Shown here: piece after piece, positions 9,601 to 19,488 of the stretch
How positions within the stretch are numbered: position 1 is the first letter of the stretch
Layout of the letters: each line of letters starts with the position of its first letter
Assembly: GCA_025504975.1 (NCBI GenBank)
Contig: JANUWI010000009.1
Location: forward strand, 62,001-126,000
DNA: 64,000 bases
From: Plenodomus lindquistii
Taxonomy: Eukaryota; Ascomycota; Dothideomycetes; Pleosporales; Leptosphaeriaceae
Reading direction: 5' to 3'
The notes under the pieces: generated by a model
What the model saw: only the letters and a program-made list of their open reading frames with translations
Databases searched by the model: none
Told to the model about the DNA's origin: nothing
Translations under genes and position numbers: made by a program

Positions 9601-9626
9601 TCCCGAGAGCATCACGCTACTCGGGA
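9588..9626 (+). promoter_or_regulatory. Programmed -1 ribosomal frameshift signal between gag and pol
   Basis: The heptamer GGGAAAC at 9588-9594 stands in the gag frame as G-GGA-AAC, a canonical X-XXY-YYZ slippery site, followed by GAG and the TAG stop. After a 6-nt spacer comes TCCCGAG (9601-9607), which pairs with CTCGGGA (9620-9626) as a 7-bp hairpin with a 12-nt loop. An alternative stem pairs CGAGTAG (9594-9600) with CTACTCG (9617-9623). The pol frame is open from 9540, so a -1 slip here joins the two frames. Confidence 0.8.
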
Positions 9627-12600
9627 TTAAGTCGAAAGTATGACCTGTCAAACCTCAATCTCTCAAAGCTATTTCAAGGTTCCCATTTCCTCGTACCCAC
9701 TGTTTTGTGCAACCTAGGCGTAGGTGTGAAACTACTGTCGCTCATTGATACCGGCGCCCAAGGATATCTCTTTTTGAATTCACGCATTGTTTCTTCTTTA
9801 TCTTCTTCACTTCGAACCAAGGTCCGAAAACTACCCTACCCGGTAACGGTTAGAGGGTTCAAGGACCAAATCTCTTCACCAGTTGTAGAATATATCCGTC
9901 TCCACATGATTGTGGACGGACGAAAGATTCTGAACTGTCCATTCGTTATACTCGATCTAGGAGCTCAGGATGTGATCATTGGGATGCAATGGTTGAAAAG
10001 GTTCAAGATCCTACTAGATACGGATAGGTCCCGGTTACAGTGGCCAGCCACTTACCCCAAAACCTATATCCCCACTCCCCCAATTCTCATGCAACTCCAT
10101 CAAAGAACACCAAAGGAGCACGTCGCTCTTGACATCAAGAGACGAGACGCCCTATGGGAAAAGGAGTCGTATCGGGAGACTAGTAGCCCACACCCCTCAA
10201 TCAATCGCATTCGTGGAATTTTCAAAGCCCCACGATACCGGGACATCCCTCCGGAGATCCGAAAACCGGACCTGCCCCGAAAGCCCTTTGAAACCCCTCC
10301 TGGTCCCCAAGTCGCCATCATTTCCGCTAATGCCTTCCATTTCAACATGAAAAAGAAAGAAAACGAGTTCTTCACTACCAGTCTGTACGAGATTGACCGG
10401 ATCCTCGAGGACTACGACAGGGAGGACGTTCAAGAAAATGACCGTTTGATCCGGGACCGACTCCCCCCCTGCTACCAGCAGTATCGGGACGTATTCAGTT
10501 TGTTAGCAGCAGAGGAACTACCGGAACACCGACCGTATGACCACAAGATCATCCTGAACGAACCTCTACCCAACAACTTCAGCCCTCTGTACAAGCAGAA
10601 CACCGAGGACTTAGAAGCTGTCAAGAAGTACGTCCAGGAGAACTTACGGAAGGGATTCATAGAGACTAGCCACAGCCCCTTCGCTTCCCCTATTCTCTGT
10701 GTCCGCAAACCCAACAAGTCGCTCCGTATCTGTATTGACTACCGCAAGCTCAACCAGCTCACCCGAAAGGACGCCTACCCGATTCCGAGGATAGATGACT
10801 TACTGATCCGCCCAAGCAAGGCCAAGATCTTCACCAAGTTTGATATTCGAGCAGCCTTTAATAAAATCCGCATGGATCCAGAGTCCGAGGAATACACTAC
10901 CTTCCGTACCCGCTACGGATCGTATAAGTGCAAAGTACTCCCCTTCGGCCTCTGCAATGGCCCCTCCACCTATCAAAGGTACATGAACGATGTACTCATA
11001 GATTACTTGGATGATTTCTGTATCGCCTACTTAGATGATATCCTTATCTACTCCGAAGACGTCCAGAGCCACCAACGACACGTCGAGCTCGTCCTAGAAA
11101 GACTACGAAAAGCAGGACTACAAGTAGCAATCAAGAAAAGCGAATTCCACGTTATTCGAACTAAGTATTTGGGATATATCCTGACCGACAAAGGAATAGA
11201 GGTAGATCCAGAAAAGGTGGAAGTACTCCACAACTGGGTCCGACCCACTACCGTAACAGGTGTCAAGTCTTTCCTAGGGTTCACCGGATTCTACAGACAA
11301 TTCATCCCTGAATTCTCACGAGTAGCCAAGCCAATGATAGCTCTACAAAGTCCCTCAACCCCATTCGTATGGACTGAGGATTGCCAAAACAGCTTCGAGA
11401 AGCTGAAGTCCTCGCTCCTAGCAATCCCAGTCCTGTGCCACTTCAATCCCGATTACGATACGAAACTGGAAACCGACGCCTCGGACGGAGTAGTAGCCGG
11501 AATCATGTCTCAAAAACACCCGGACGGCAAATGGTACCCTGTAGCCTTCTACAGCAAAACACTCACGGGAGCAGAGCTTAATTGGGAGATACACGACAAA
11601 GAACTGTTCGCTATTGTCACCGCCTTCAAGAAATGGAAAGCCGAACTGACCTCTGTTCGGCACCGAGTCCAAGTGTACACCGATCATCGATCCTTGGAGT
11701 ACTTTATGAGCACAAAGGTCCTGAATCAACGACAAGCCAACTGGGCTGAGCTTATGGCCCCCTTCAACTTCCGAATCGAGTACACCCCGGGCAAAAGCAA
11801 TGAGCGCGCAGACATCCTCAGTCGACGAGAACAAGACATGAAGGATCTCAAATTGGCCCAGCAAGACAATCGCTCCTTGGTCCTCCTTGACCCGGCTAGG
11901 CTACACGGCCGTATCAACTCCGAACTGGCAAAGCAATACCTAGAGTCCTCCCTACAAACGACCATCGCTTCTCTCCAACCAACCCCGACTATGTCGCTAG
12001 ATTCCTTGGAACTAACGGAAGCCCTGTTGAAGGAGAACCGACAGTCTTTTGAAAAAGAACGCTCTTCACTGCCCTCCCAGTATCGGATAGATAACGGACT
12101 TCTCCTTTATGGTGACCGCCTTTGCGTTCCCCCGGACTCACTGCTCTGTACACGACTCATCAGAGAGGCACATGATCAAGTATCGACAGCTCATCCTAGT
12201 GCTACGAAAACTTACCAGTTGCTTGCACAACGATACCACTGGAAAGGGATGGAAGCCACCTGCAAACGGTACGTGCGTAACTGCGTCGCCTGCCGAAGAT
12301 CCCATCCGAGACAGACCCGAATCCAAGGGTTCCTCCACCCCTTGCCAATTCCGGAGAAACCCATGCAACATCTCACAGTGGACTTCAAATCTTTCCCCAA
12401 AGACCGACACGGCTACGATCAGATCCTGGTAATCATTGATCGACTCTCCAAGCAAGCGATCACGATACCGTGCCACAAGACAATAGACGCCCGAGGCCTT
12501 GCTCAACTGTTCATACAATGGGTATATCGGTTCGGACACACTCCCGAGAGTATCGTCTCCGACCGTGGAGCCCAGTTTGTTTCCCGATTCTGGTCCGAAT

Positions 12601-13532
12601 TCTGCCAGATCATAGGTGTCAAGATACGACTCTCCACCGCCTATCACAAACAAACTGACGGCCAAACCGAAATCATGAACAAGTATATCGACCAACGCCT
12701 ACGGCCGTTCGTGACGTACTACCAGGACAACTGGAGCGAACTCCTTCCGCTCATGGACCGAGCCCAGATGACGCTCCCGCACGCGTCGATAGGAATGGCC
12801 CCGTACCAGCTCCTGTATGGTTCCGAACCCCGACAGAGCTGGGACTGGCACCACTCGAAAGCAGCCAATCCTATCGAGAAACTCAACTACCAGGAGGCTC
12901 ATGATCTAGCTACTCGAATGCACGACGCTTGGAAACGAGCCAAGGAGAACATGGAAAAGGCACAAGACCGAATGCGTTCCGCTGTCAACGCCCACCGACG
13001 TCCCGTCGACTGGGGAATCGGAGACAAAGTCTATCTCTCTACTGCCAACCTGGCGACCACGAGACCTAGCCGAAAGTTGTCCGAACTGTGGGAAGGTCCC
13101 TTCGAAGTCCTTGAACAGGTTGGGCATTCCTATAGACTTAAGCTCCCCCCAGGCTCCAAGATACACGACGTGTTCGCACCTGACGTCCTCTGTAAGGATC
13201 CTAACGACCCCCTCCCAGGACAAGAAGCTCCAAAGCCGCCAGCTACCCCCATACAAGGCGTAGAGGAGTGGGAGGTTGAAGAAATCCTCGCCAGCAAGCT
13301 CACTCGAAACAAGCTGAAATACAGAGCTAGCTGGGTAGGACACGATCCGGACCCGACCTGGTATCCAGCCTCCAACTTCATGGGCTCCCCCCATAAACTG
13401 CGAGACTTCCACCAGAAGTATCCTGATCGCCCAGGACCTCCCCGGGCACTATACAGATGGCTTCAGGCATGGGAAGAAGGAGTAGAGGACATGTCACAGT
13501 TGGCAGATGATCGTGTTTTACAAGCCCAATAG
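9588..13532 (+). CDS. pol: Retrotransposon Pol: protease, RT, RNase H, integrase, chromodomain
   Basis: The -1 frame is open from 9540 to the TAG at 13530-13532. No ATG is needed if it is made as Gag-Pol by frameshift at 9588. The aspartic protease has LIDTGAQG (Asp codon at 9747). Reverse transcriptase has FDIRAAFNKIR, LPFGLCNGPSTYQRYMN and the catalytic YLDD at 11028-11039. RNase H follows with TDASDGVVAG and a DHRSLEY region. Integrase has an HHCC zinc domain (CKRYVRNCVACRR) and the catalytic triad at Asp 12381, Asp 12561 and Glu 12669, with 35 residues between the last two (DD35E). A chromodomain starts at about 13269 (WEVEEILASK, later YRASWVGHDPDPTWYPASNF). Chromodomains direct integration toward modified chromatin. 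No stop interrupts the frame. Confidence 0.95.
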   Translation, partial: GKRVVPRASRYSGLSRKYDLSNLNLSKLFQGSHFLVPTVLCNLGVGVKLLSLIDTGAQGYLFLNSRIVSSLSSSLRTKVRKLPYPVTVRGFKDQISSPVVEYIRLHMIVDGRKILNCPFVILDLGAQDVIIGMQWLKRFKILLDTDRSRLQWPATYPKTYIPTPPILMQLHQRTPKEHVALDIKRRDALWEKESYRETSSPHPSINRIRGIFKAPRYRDIPPEIRKPDLPRKPFETPPGPQVAIISANAFHFNMKKKENEFFTTSLYEIDRILEDYDREDVQENDRLIRDRLPPCYQQYRDVFSLLAAEELPEHRPYDHKIILNEPLPNNFSPLYKQNTEDLEAVKKYVQENLRKGFIETSHSPFASPILCVRKPNKSLRICIDYRKLNQLTRKDAYPIPRIDDLLIRPSKAKIFTKFDIRAAFNKIRMDPESEEYTTFRTRYGSYKCKVLPFGLCNGPSTYQRYMNDVLIDYLDDFCIAYLDDILIYSEDVQSHQRHVELVLERLRKAGLQVAIKKSEFHVIRTKYLGYILTDKGIEVDPEKVEVLHNWVRPTTVTGVKSFLGFTGFYRQFIPEFSRVAKPMIALQSPSTPFVWTEDCQNSFEKLKSSLLAIPVLCHFNPDYDTKLETDASDGVVAGIMSQKHPDGKWYPVAFYSKTLTGAELNWEIHDKELFAIVTAFKKWKAELTSVRHRVQVYTDHRSLEYFMSTKVLNQRQANWAELMAPFNFRIEYTPGKSNERADILSRREQDMKDLKLAQQDNRSLVLLDPARLHGRINSELAKQYLESSLQTTIASLQPTPTMSLDSLELTEALLKENRQSFEKERSSLPSQYRIDNGLLLYGDRLCVPPDSLLCTRLIREAHDQVSTAHPSATKTYQLLAQRYHWKGMEATCKRYVRNCVACRRSHPRQTRIQGFLHPLPIPEKPMQHLTVDFKSFPKDRHGYDQILVIIDRLSKQAITIPCHKTIDARGLAQLFIQWVYRFGHTPESIVSDRGAQFVSRFWSEFCQIIGVKIRLSTAYHKQTDGQTEIMNKYIDQRLRPFVTYYQDNWSELLPLMDRAQMTLPHASIGMAPYQLLYGSEPRQSWDWHHSKAANPIEKLNYQEAHDLATRMHDAWKRAKENMEKAQDRMRSAVNAHRRPVDWGIGDKVYLSTANLATTRPSRKLSELWEGPFEVLEQVGHSYRLKLPPGSKIHDVFAPDVLCKDPNDPLPGQEAPKPPATPIQGVEEWEVEEILASKLTRNKLKYRASWVGHDPDPTWYPASNFMGSPHKLRDFHQKYPDRPGPPRALYRWLQAWEEGVEDMSQLADDRVLQAQ

Positions 13533-13663
13533 TTTTTCCGTCGTTAATGTACAAAGATCGCAGCTAATATACAAGACTGGTGCATGGCCCTTGCCAACGA
13601 GACCCTCGGCCTGGCAAGCCAACCATCGCGGATGGGTATAGGAGCCCCTCAGGACCTACCCAT

Positions 13664-14386
13664 CTACCGCCGTGACCCCTCGACCTCCACCTCACTGTCG
13701 GAGGCGTCACGCACCTCACCCAACTCGGAGTCCTCAGCGCCCCCACGCTTCAAGAACTTCCCGTTAGGCCCACGAACGGGCCCGCGTTTCCTCTTGCCAC
13801 CAGAAGAACCCGGAGCCTCCCCAGAAGGAGCGGCAGCCGAGGCCACCACGTCCTTCCGGAGAAGCCGCATCTCCTGGCGCAAGTCCGAAACCTCCTCGCG
13901 CAGGCCCCGAAGCTCCTCCTGTTGTGCGTAGTAGCTCGCCAGCATCACATCAGTCGCGCCGAGGCCAGCAACCTGCGCAGTCGCCACCTGCACCACAGAA
14001 GCCAACGTCCTTGCAGCTGAGCTAGCCGCAGCCCTCGCATCCGCCAGCTCGGCCTCGAGCTCCCTCGCTTCATCCTCGTCAGCTGGCACAGCCCGCGCAG
14101 CAAGGCCTTCAAAATCGCGGAGCGCCGCCACGACTTGGTCGCATTCCGGTCCCGCATACACAGGCACCTGAAGGGGTCAGAAAGAGCTCCGAGCTAGCAG
14201 AAGAGGACAGTCACTTACCGGTTTGCACTTCTCGTTCAGAAGCGTGCAATAAGCACACTTCTTTGAGCCCGCCGACTCGAACGAATGCGTAAAGTCAAAT
14301 TTGCCACGGGACCAGGCCCGGACAGAGCGCAAGCAAAAGACCCGATGGGCCGAAGGGTATGCACCCGGGGGTACAGGAATGGGCAT
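13664..14386 (-). CDS. Spliced antisense accessory gene of the retrotransposon, function unknown
   Basis: Two exons on the minus strand, 14386-14219 and 14167-13664, joined in phase over a 51-bp intron (GTAAGT..TTCAG with a pyrimidine-rich 3' part), giving 223 residues. Exon 1 holds KKCAYCTLLNEKC, a C-x2-C-x6-C pattern like half of a fungal Zn2Cys6 cluster. Exon 2 holds a long Ala/Glu-rich heptad region (coiled coil) from about residue 75 to 165, then the basic GGKRKRGPVRGPNGKFLKRG, which could be a nuclear signal, and an acidic tail. It is more GC-rich than pol. A further 5' intron is possible (donor-like GTACGT with a CTGAC branch just upstream of the ATG). Coding potential plus a clean intron argue that it is real. 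I know of no function; a DNA- or RNA-binding role is a guess. Confidence 0.62.
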
Positions 14387-14663
14387 CGTTGTGAAGGCTA
14401 TTTGGCGTCAGTATCGGAGGCAACGACGAGCAGTAACGGGGTACGTACAATGGGGGTGTGGAGTGTAAGGAGCAAGAAGAGATCGCGACGCTCGAAAAAT
14501 TGTTATGTCCCGCCAGGGCAACTGCCAGATTCAGTGGTCGTCATGACAATCGTCAACAAACAGCAAACGGAAAGTCGCATTCACTTTGACAAGACAACAA
14601 TTCTAGGACGGACCCTATACGGAGGTCATACGGAGGACACTCAGATATGGGACTATCTGATTC

Positions 14664-14677
14664 AAGGCGGGGGGTAA
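14664..14677 (+). other. Polypurine tract
   Basis: AAGGCGGGGGGTAA lies immediately before the 3' LTR, where plus-strand DNA synthesis is primed. It is purine-rich apart from two pyrimidines. Confidence 0.6.
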
Positions 14678-15094
14678 TGTGACAAAGCCACATCCTATTA
14701 CAACGACGACCCTCAGCCACAGGAGCCCCCTCGTGAGCCACCCCCATCTTTCCCCATACAAGCTTATCAAAGATGGGAGACTATACCGACCTCTACCCGA
14801 ACCACCTCCGTACCGTACCCAGTCCAGATCCTACAAGAATCCCTACCCCACTGTTACCTACGTGCCAACACAGCAGAGGAAAGGAGAGAACCCCGTGAGG
14901 GCCCAGAACTACCACCGAGTCCTACCCTATATAGCTTGCTTCCTTGATAGAACTGTAGAGGCATGATTTTCTTGTCCTTTCGTACAAGGCCTATAAGAAT
15001 ATGATTTGTTTGGCTTCTTGATCCGCGCGCACTCCCATATGCCTTCGAGCTGATTCGGACGCCTTTCGGCACCTCATGTTCTTGAGCCGTTACA
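14678..15094 (+). repeat. 3' LTR
   Basis: 417 bp, TGTGACAAAG to GCCGTTACA, the second copy of the LTR at 7587-8003. It is followed by CTCTG, the right copy of the target duplication. Confidence 0.95.
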
Positions 15095-15697
15095 CTCTGT
15101 GCATCCCCGTGCACAGGGTAGCATCTGCTGCTCGGCACAAATACGGACTGAACAGACAAGACCATCAGTCGCGACACTTACTCGAAAAAGGCCGAAAAAG
15201 GCCCTACCTTGAGAGCTAAAGGTTACAGTCTTATGGAAAGACGCTAATTGCACTAAGTGACAAATCGGCCACTTAACTAATTGTGATGCATGGTTGGGAC
15301 TTATCGACACCGAGCTGGAATCCAATTCTGGTTCATGATTACCTCGCTTCCTCGGACCCAGCTGCGGTATGCATGGATGATCAAATGCTGCGCAATTGGA
15401 CCGATCCACGAGATACCTGTATCGGATCGGCCGGTGTCAGACTCTAGCGTGTGATAATGCTTCGGTAGACAAGAGCTTACTTTCCGAGTGCACAGTGAGG
15501 GGTATTCAGATGGCGTGTGTGCTGAGCAACATGTGGGAGGTCTTTCTTTGCATAAAGCCTAGATCAATCGTACTTAAGGCATCAAACTAGAGACGATACA
15601 ACTTTGATCATCTGTCTATGCAACACTGTTCGTGAGATCCGTGCCAATTCACTCGTACTCTACTCTCCGCTTCCGCTTTCAACTCGAAATCTCAAAA
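15095..15697. other. Intergenic region, upstream of P450
   Basis: About 600 bp between the retrotransposon and the first P450. It begins with the target duplication, which is part of a small inverted repeat (CTGTGCA at 15097, TGCACAG at 15110). Nothing else is recognised; the right part should be the P450 promoter. Confidence 0.5.
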
Positions 15698-17517
15698 ATG
15701 ACGATTTTAACTCTTTTCATCGCTCTTGTGGCGTTCTCCGTAGTGTCTTCTGCAATCTCGCTGGCCCACAACATCAAGACCGCGAGGTCCATCGGCATCC
15801 CTGTGCTATGGAGTCCCATAGACGCGTTCAACCCGTTCTGGATAATTTTCAACAAAGCTCTCACGCCCAAGCTACAACGCCTGCCCTTTGGGCTCGGGGA
15901 GTGGACAAAACGCAACTCATTAGACTGGACATGGATCGACCGAGCACAAGGTGATTCTGAGATCCATCGAAAGTTCGGCGAGACTTTTGCCCATGTTACA
16001 CCACGAGGAATCGAAATCCACACCCGTGATCCCAACGTTTCCGATCAAGTGTTGAGGAAGAAGAGTGCCGACTTCCCGAAAATCAGTCATTATGCCAGTA
16101 TGTACAGTCCGAACCCCATTCAATTAGTTTCCTTGCTCACCGAACGTCTCTAGAAGTCATGGATGTCTTTGGCTCAAGTTTAGTCTCCTCGGACATGCCT
16201 GATTGGAATCGACACCGAAAGATCACAGTGACTAGTTTGAACGACAAGACGAATGGGCTGGTCTGGAGTGAAGCCATCTACCAAACCCAGCAAATGGTCG
16301 ACCACTACATGCGTAGCTCTGAAGGACGAGTGATTGATGCTCTTGAAGACACTTCAAGGCTCTATCTCCACGTTTTCACAGCCGTATGTTGCGGTGTGAA
16401 ATACGAATATATGGCAGCAGCAGACATCCCTGAAGGACACAGTCGAAGCTTCGAAGAATGTTTACATACTAGTATGAAGGACATTCTGATCCAGCGTTTG
16501 GTACCAAGTTGGGCCTTCAGATTGCCCGTACTACCAAAGCGAATTGCGGATTATAGAGACGCTTCTTCTGAGCTTCTCGAGTACTTTGACGAGATGGTAT
16601 CGTCTGCAGAGAAGGACCTCCAGGATAACAACAAAAGTGTCAAGATTAATCTTTTGACTGACATGGTCAGGAGAAGCGAGGAGCTGAGAAAAGAACAGAC
16701 CGACGGTTCATTGGCAAATAATCTTCACCTAACCGGACCCGAAATACGAGGAAACTTGTTCACCTATGCTCGAGGGGGGCACGAGTCTGCTGCGCATACT
16801 CTGACCTTCGCTCTGTATCTCCTGGCCGCGTATCCACGGGTACAAGAGTGGCTTTTCGAAGAGCTGCACGCGGTATTAGGCAACGAGGACAATCTGTCCT
16901 CCCCAGAGACGTTCACTAGAGCGTTTTCAAAGCTGCCGAGAAGCCTAGCGATTATGGTAAGTGCGCCGTAGGAGAGTTATCTACCCAGGGAGTCCTCGAC
17001 TAACCATTTACATCAGAATGAAACTTTACGACTGTGGCCTTCGGTAACAGTTCTCCCCAAGTGTACAGGAGCCGAGTCGTCAACAATCAGTCTTGAAGGG
17101 CAGGAGAAAGTTATACCAGCCGGCATCAACGTGTACGTGAACATGCCCAGTATACAGGTTCATCCAGCTATTTGGGGCGAAGACGCTAGAGTGTGGAAGC
17201 CATCTCGATGGATAGAGTCGACCAAGGATCACTCGCCAGAGGAGCAAGTGAAGCCCCCTCCACTGGGCGCATTCGTTGCATGGAGCGAAGGCAAACGGGT
17301 ATGCCCAGGAAAGCGATTTTCTCAGGTCAACTTTGTGGCGGCTCTTGCTGCCATGTTCCTCAGATTTCGAGCAGAAGTGATTCCACGTGAGGGAGAAAGT
17401 CAGGGGGCTGCCGAGCAGAGAACAGTGGACGTGGTGAACGATACGTACGCGATTACAACAGTGTACATGCGGGATCCTCAATCAGTCAAGATTCAGTTGG
17501 TTCGCCGAACCAAGTGA
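15698..17517 (+). CDS. Cytochrome P450 monooxygenase (first of two)
   Basis: Three exons, 15698-16097, 16154-16956 and 17017-17517, giving 567 residues. The ATG at 15698 is preceded by AAA and starts a membrane anchor (MTILTLFIALVAFSVV). The I-helix oxygen-binding segment reads TYARGGHESAAHT, with ARGGHES in place of the usual AGxET. The K-helix ExxR is NETLRLWP, split off at the start of exon 3. The heme loop is FVAWSEGKRVCPGKRF, with the thiolate Cys at about residue 497. This fits microsomal class II fungal P450s of metabolite clusters. It should sit in the ER membrane and oxidise a cluster intermediate. It converges with the methyltransferase gene (146-bp gap). Substrate and CYP family are not assignable by eye. 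Confidence 0.92.
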
Positions 17518-17663
17518 AAAATGGGTTTGATGATGCGATGCAATGGGATTGAGTTTTCCATGATGAACGAATGATTGTATTAACTTGAGCGAGTGCTATG
17601 CCTGACATTAATTGCCCTTCGCAAGGCCTGGAAGTATTGCTGCGCAGCCTAGCAATCAACACA

Positions 17664-18413
17664 CTATAGTTTCGGGGTTTTTGCTTCGAATAGTAGCACT
17701 GTCCCGACCACTTCCCACTTCACTGTTTCAAACATTGTTTCCAACGGTCCTATCAAGCCTTGTATGTCATCTGGATAATTGTCGAATACGCCCAGCATAT
17801 TATGCCAAAACATAATTAATTTGCCGAGAATATTGTGCGACACGCCTTTTCCTAACACAGTTGCACCAATTATACTACCGTTTGGGCTGAGGTGATGACG
17901 AAGCTGTACGATAGCATCAGCCTTCCTTCTCGGCGGGCCAGGTAGGCAGTGGAGAAGAAGAAAGCACGAGATGAGCTCGAATTTCGTCCCGCTCAAGCGC
18001 CGAGAAGAGATTGACAATTGGCTGTTCTCGTCAGGATCGAGGAAGTCGGCATGCACAGTCCGAACGAGGGCGGAGGGATGAGACTCTTTCACCCGTGCTG
18101 CGGCAGTCTCCAGGCAGTTATCGTTCAAGTCGACAAGAGTGACTTCAGATCCGGCTGGGAACAGAGCGTGTTTGAGAAAGTACCCAGTCCCTACTCCGAT
18201 ATCCATGAACCGGATGAAGCCGCTGCGTTCGGGTGAAATCGTCTCCCGTTGTTTTGCCGAGGGAATGTGCTCATTGTAGAAGGCCTGGAGGTTTTCCCTG
18301 GGACATCGCCATATATAAGAGCAGTAGATACCAAGTACCAGAGTGTCGTAGAATGTGCGAAGGAAAAGAGGAAAATATACGGCGGCGCCTGCGGTAGTGT
18401 CCTTCCTAGCCAT
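17664..18413 (-). CDS. Class I SAM-dependent methyltransferase
   Basis: A single exon of 249 residues on the minus strand. Motif I, which binds S-adenosylmethionine, is FMDIGVGTGYFL at about residue 68. Motif II follows as EVTLVDLNDNCLETA, and a later segment LISCFLLLHCLPG is the usual strand-4 region. The N-terminal part (FYDTLVLGIYCSYIWRCP) is typical of small fungal methyltransferases found beside polyketide and P450 genes. It lies between the two P450s, converging with the first, and probably O-methylates a pathway intermediate. It is cytosolic, without a signal peptide. The acceptor atom is unknown. Confidence 0.86.
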   Translation of the reverse strand: MARKDTTAGAAVYFPLFLRTFYDTLVLGIYCSYIWRCPRENLQAFYNEHIPSAKQRETISPERSGFIRFMDIGVGTGYFLKHALFPAGSEVTLVDLNDNCLETAAARVKESHPSALVRTVHADFLDPDENSQLSISSRRLSGTKFELISCFLLLHCLPGPPRRKADAIVQLRHHLSPNGSIIGATVLGKGVSHNILGKLIMFWHNMLGVFDNYPDDIQGLIGPLETMFETVKWEVVGTVLLFEAKTPKL

Positions 18414-18695
18414 TCTTTGGAAAGTGTAGAGGTTGAGTTGAGGACTCGTGCTGTGTGTCGAAGCGATAATTGGTAGTCAAATAGAGGCTGCCCAGAACCA
18501 TAATGTGTCCTTTGACTTCTCCAGTTGAGCTTCAGACTTGGCTACGGGGTGTGTACAGTATGGCCCGGCGTCGGTCGGCCCTATATTGCAGTAATCTGCA
18601 GACAAGACAGGCTTACCCTTGCTATTGACCGTCATCCGGAGGAGAAGCAATCATGCTAACGACACGTTCCTTTGTTACAGGGAGAAGACACACTA

Positions 18696-18865
18696 CAGTG
18701 TATTGACACATCGAATTACATGCCTGCTAGCTTCCGTATTAAACCGAAGTTGAGCGTACCAATAGTGAAAAGCGATCAGCGCAGCTCTATTACACCAATG
18801 GCTCGGTGTTTTCTCGATATAATACGGAAGCTAGCAAGCATGTAATCCGATGTGTCTACACCCTG
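18696..18865. mobile_element. MITE-like foldback element A
   Basis: 170 bp between TA dinucleotides (18694-18695, 18866-18867). The terminal inverted repeats are about 45 bp: the left arm has TTACATGCCTGCTAGCTTCC and the right arm has GGAAGCTAGCAAGCATGTAA, ending CACCCTG. There is no coding capacity. TA flanks suggest mobilisation by a Tc1/mariner-type transposase encoded elsewhere. Confidence 0.8.
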
Positions 18866-18869
18866 TAAA

Positions 18870-19033
18870 CAATAGCCGATGGATGCATCGGATTACATGC
18901 CTGCTAGCCTTCGTATCACGCCCGAGTCGTTGGTGTATCAGCATAGTGCTTATTGGTCTCTACGATTAGTACACTCTTGTTCTGTATGACCCGGAATCTA
19001 GCAGGCATGTAATCCAACGTGTCGGTATGCTGT
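18870..19033. mobile_element. MITE-like foldback element B, diverged copy of A
   Basis: It directly follows element A. Its arms share GGATTACATGCCTGCTAG (left, about 18889) and CTAGCAGGCATGTAATCC (right, about 18998). The outer CAGGGTGT ends are degraded, so the boundaries are approximate. Confidence 0.65.
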
Positions 19034-19135
19034 AGTTGCTTTTCAAAGTTCAACAAATCCAAACAGCTTTCTATTGCAGTAAGACAGGGGCAATTAGTTT
19101 TTAGACTCTGACTTGCACATGACCTACTGCATCTA

Positions 19136-19347
19136 CAGGGTATCTGCACGTCGGTTCGCACCCCTACTAGTTGGTCAGCCGCGATACTGAATACTGTACT
19201 GTTCTCCGCTTATCTCTAACGTATTTAAGGCAAGTCTATACCTAGTCAAGCAGTAAAGCTGTATCCTAGGATAGATTGTTAAATCAGCGCTACAGCGGTG
19301 TATTGTTCGGGTGCTACAGGGGTGCGAACCGACGTGCAAACACCCTG
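19136..19347. mobile_element. MITE-like foldback element C
   Basis: 212 bp between TA dinucleotides (19134-19135, 19348-19349). The 30-bp inverted ends match at about 28 of 30 positions: left CAGGG..GCACGTCGGTTCGCACC, right GGTGCGAACCGACGTGC..CACCCTG. Each end is itself a small inverted repeat (CAGGGTG..CACCCC). Confidence 0.8.
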
Positions 19348-19488
19348 TATACTCTGTGCACTTGAAAGGGAGCGTAATGCTCCCGAACTTCGTACCGGAC
19401 GCCAAGTGAGACGATAAATTGAAATTGTGCTCACTCCAAGCTGTTCCTGCCAAAGAATGAAGACGGAGAGAAAACAACTGACGACATC

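Larger units (their letters stand above)
7587..15094 (+). mobile_element. Intact Ty3/gypsy chromovirus-type LTR retrotransposon
   Basis: A 7508-bp element with 417-bp LTRs that begin TG and end CA and are identical as far as I can compare by eye. It is flanked by a perfect 5-bp duplication, CTCTG, at 7582-7586 and 15095-15099. Domain order is gag (zinc knuckle), protease, reverse transcriptase, RNase H, integrase, chromodomain, which is the Ty3/gypsy chromovirus order. Both coding frames are open over their full length and are linked by a -1 frameshift signal. Identical LTRs and open frames point to recent insertion and possible activity. It sits between the thioredoxin-like gene and the first P450 of the cluster. 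A spliced antisense gene lies between pol and the 3' LTR. Confidence 0.96.
18414..19488. other. Intergenic region packed with foldback elements
   Basis: About 1.1 kb between the methyltransferase and the second P450. More than half of it is made of three MITE-like elements (18696-18865, about 18870-19033 and 19136-19347), listed separately. No gene is seen. The last 140 bp should contain the P450 promoter. Confidence 0.7.

Noticed and set aside
12138..12695. 185-residue minus-strand ORF under the integrase region
   Set aside because: It is an antisense shadow of pol with no intron or motif, unlike the antisense gene at 13664-14386.
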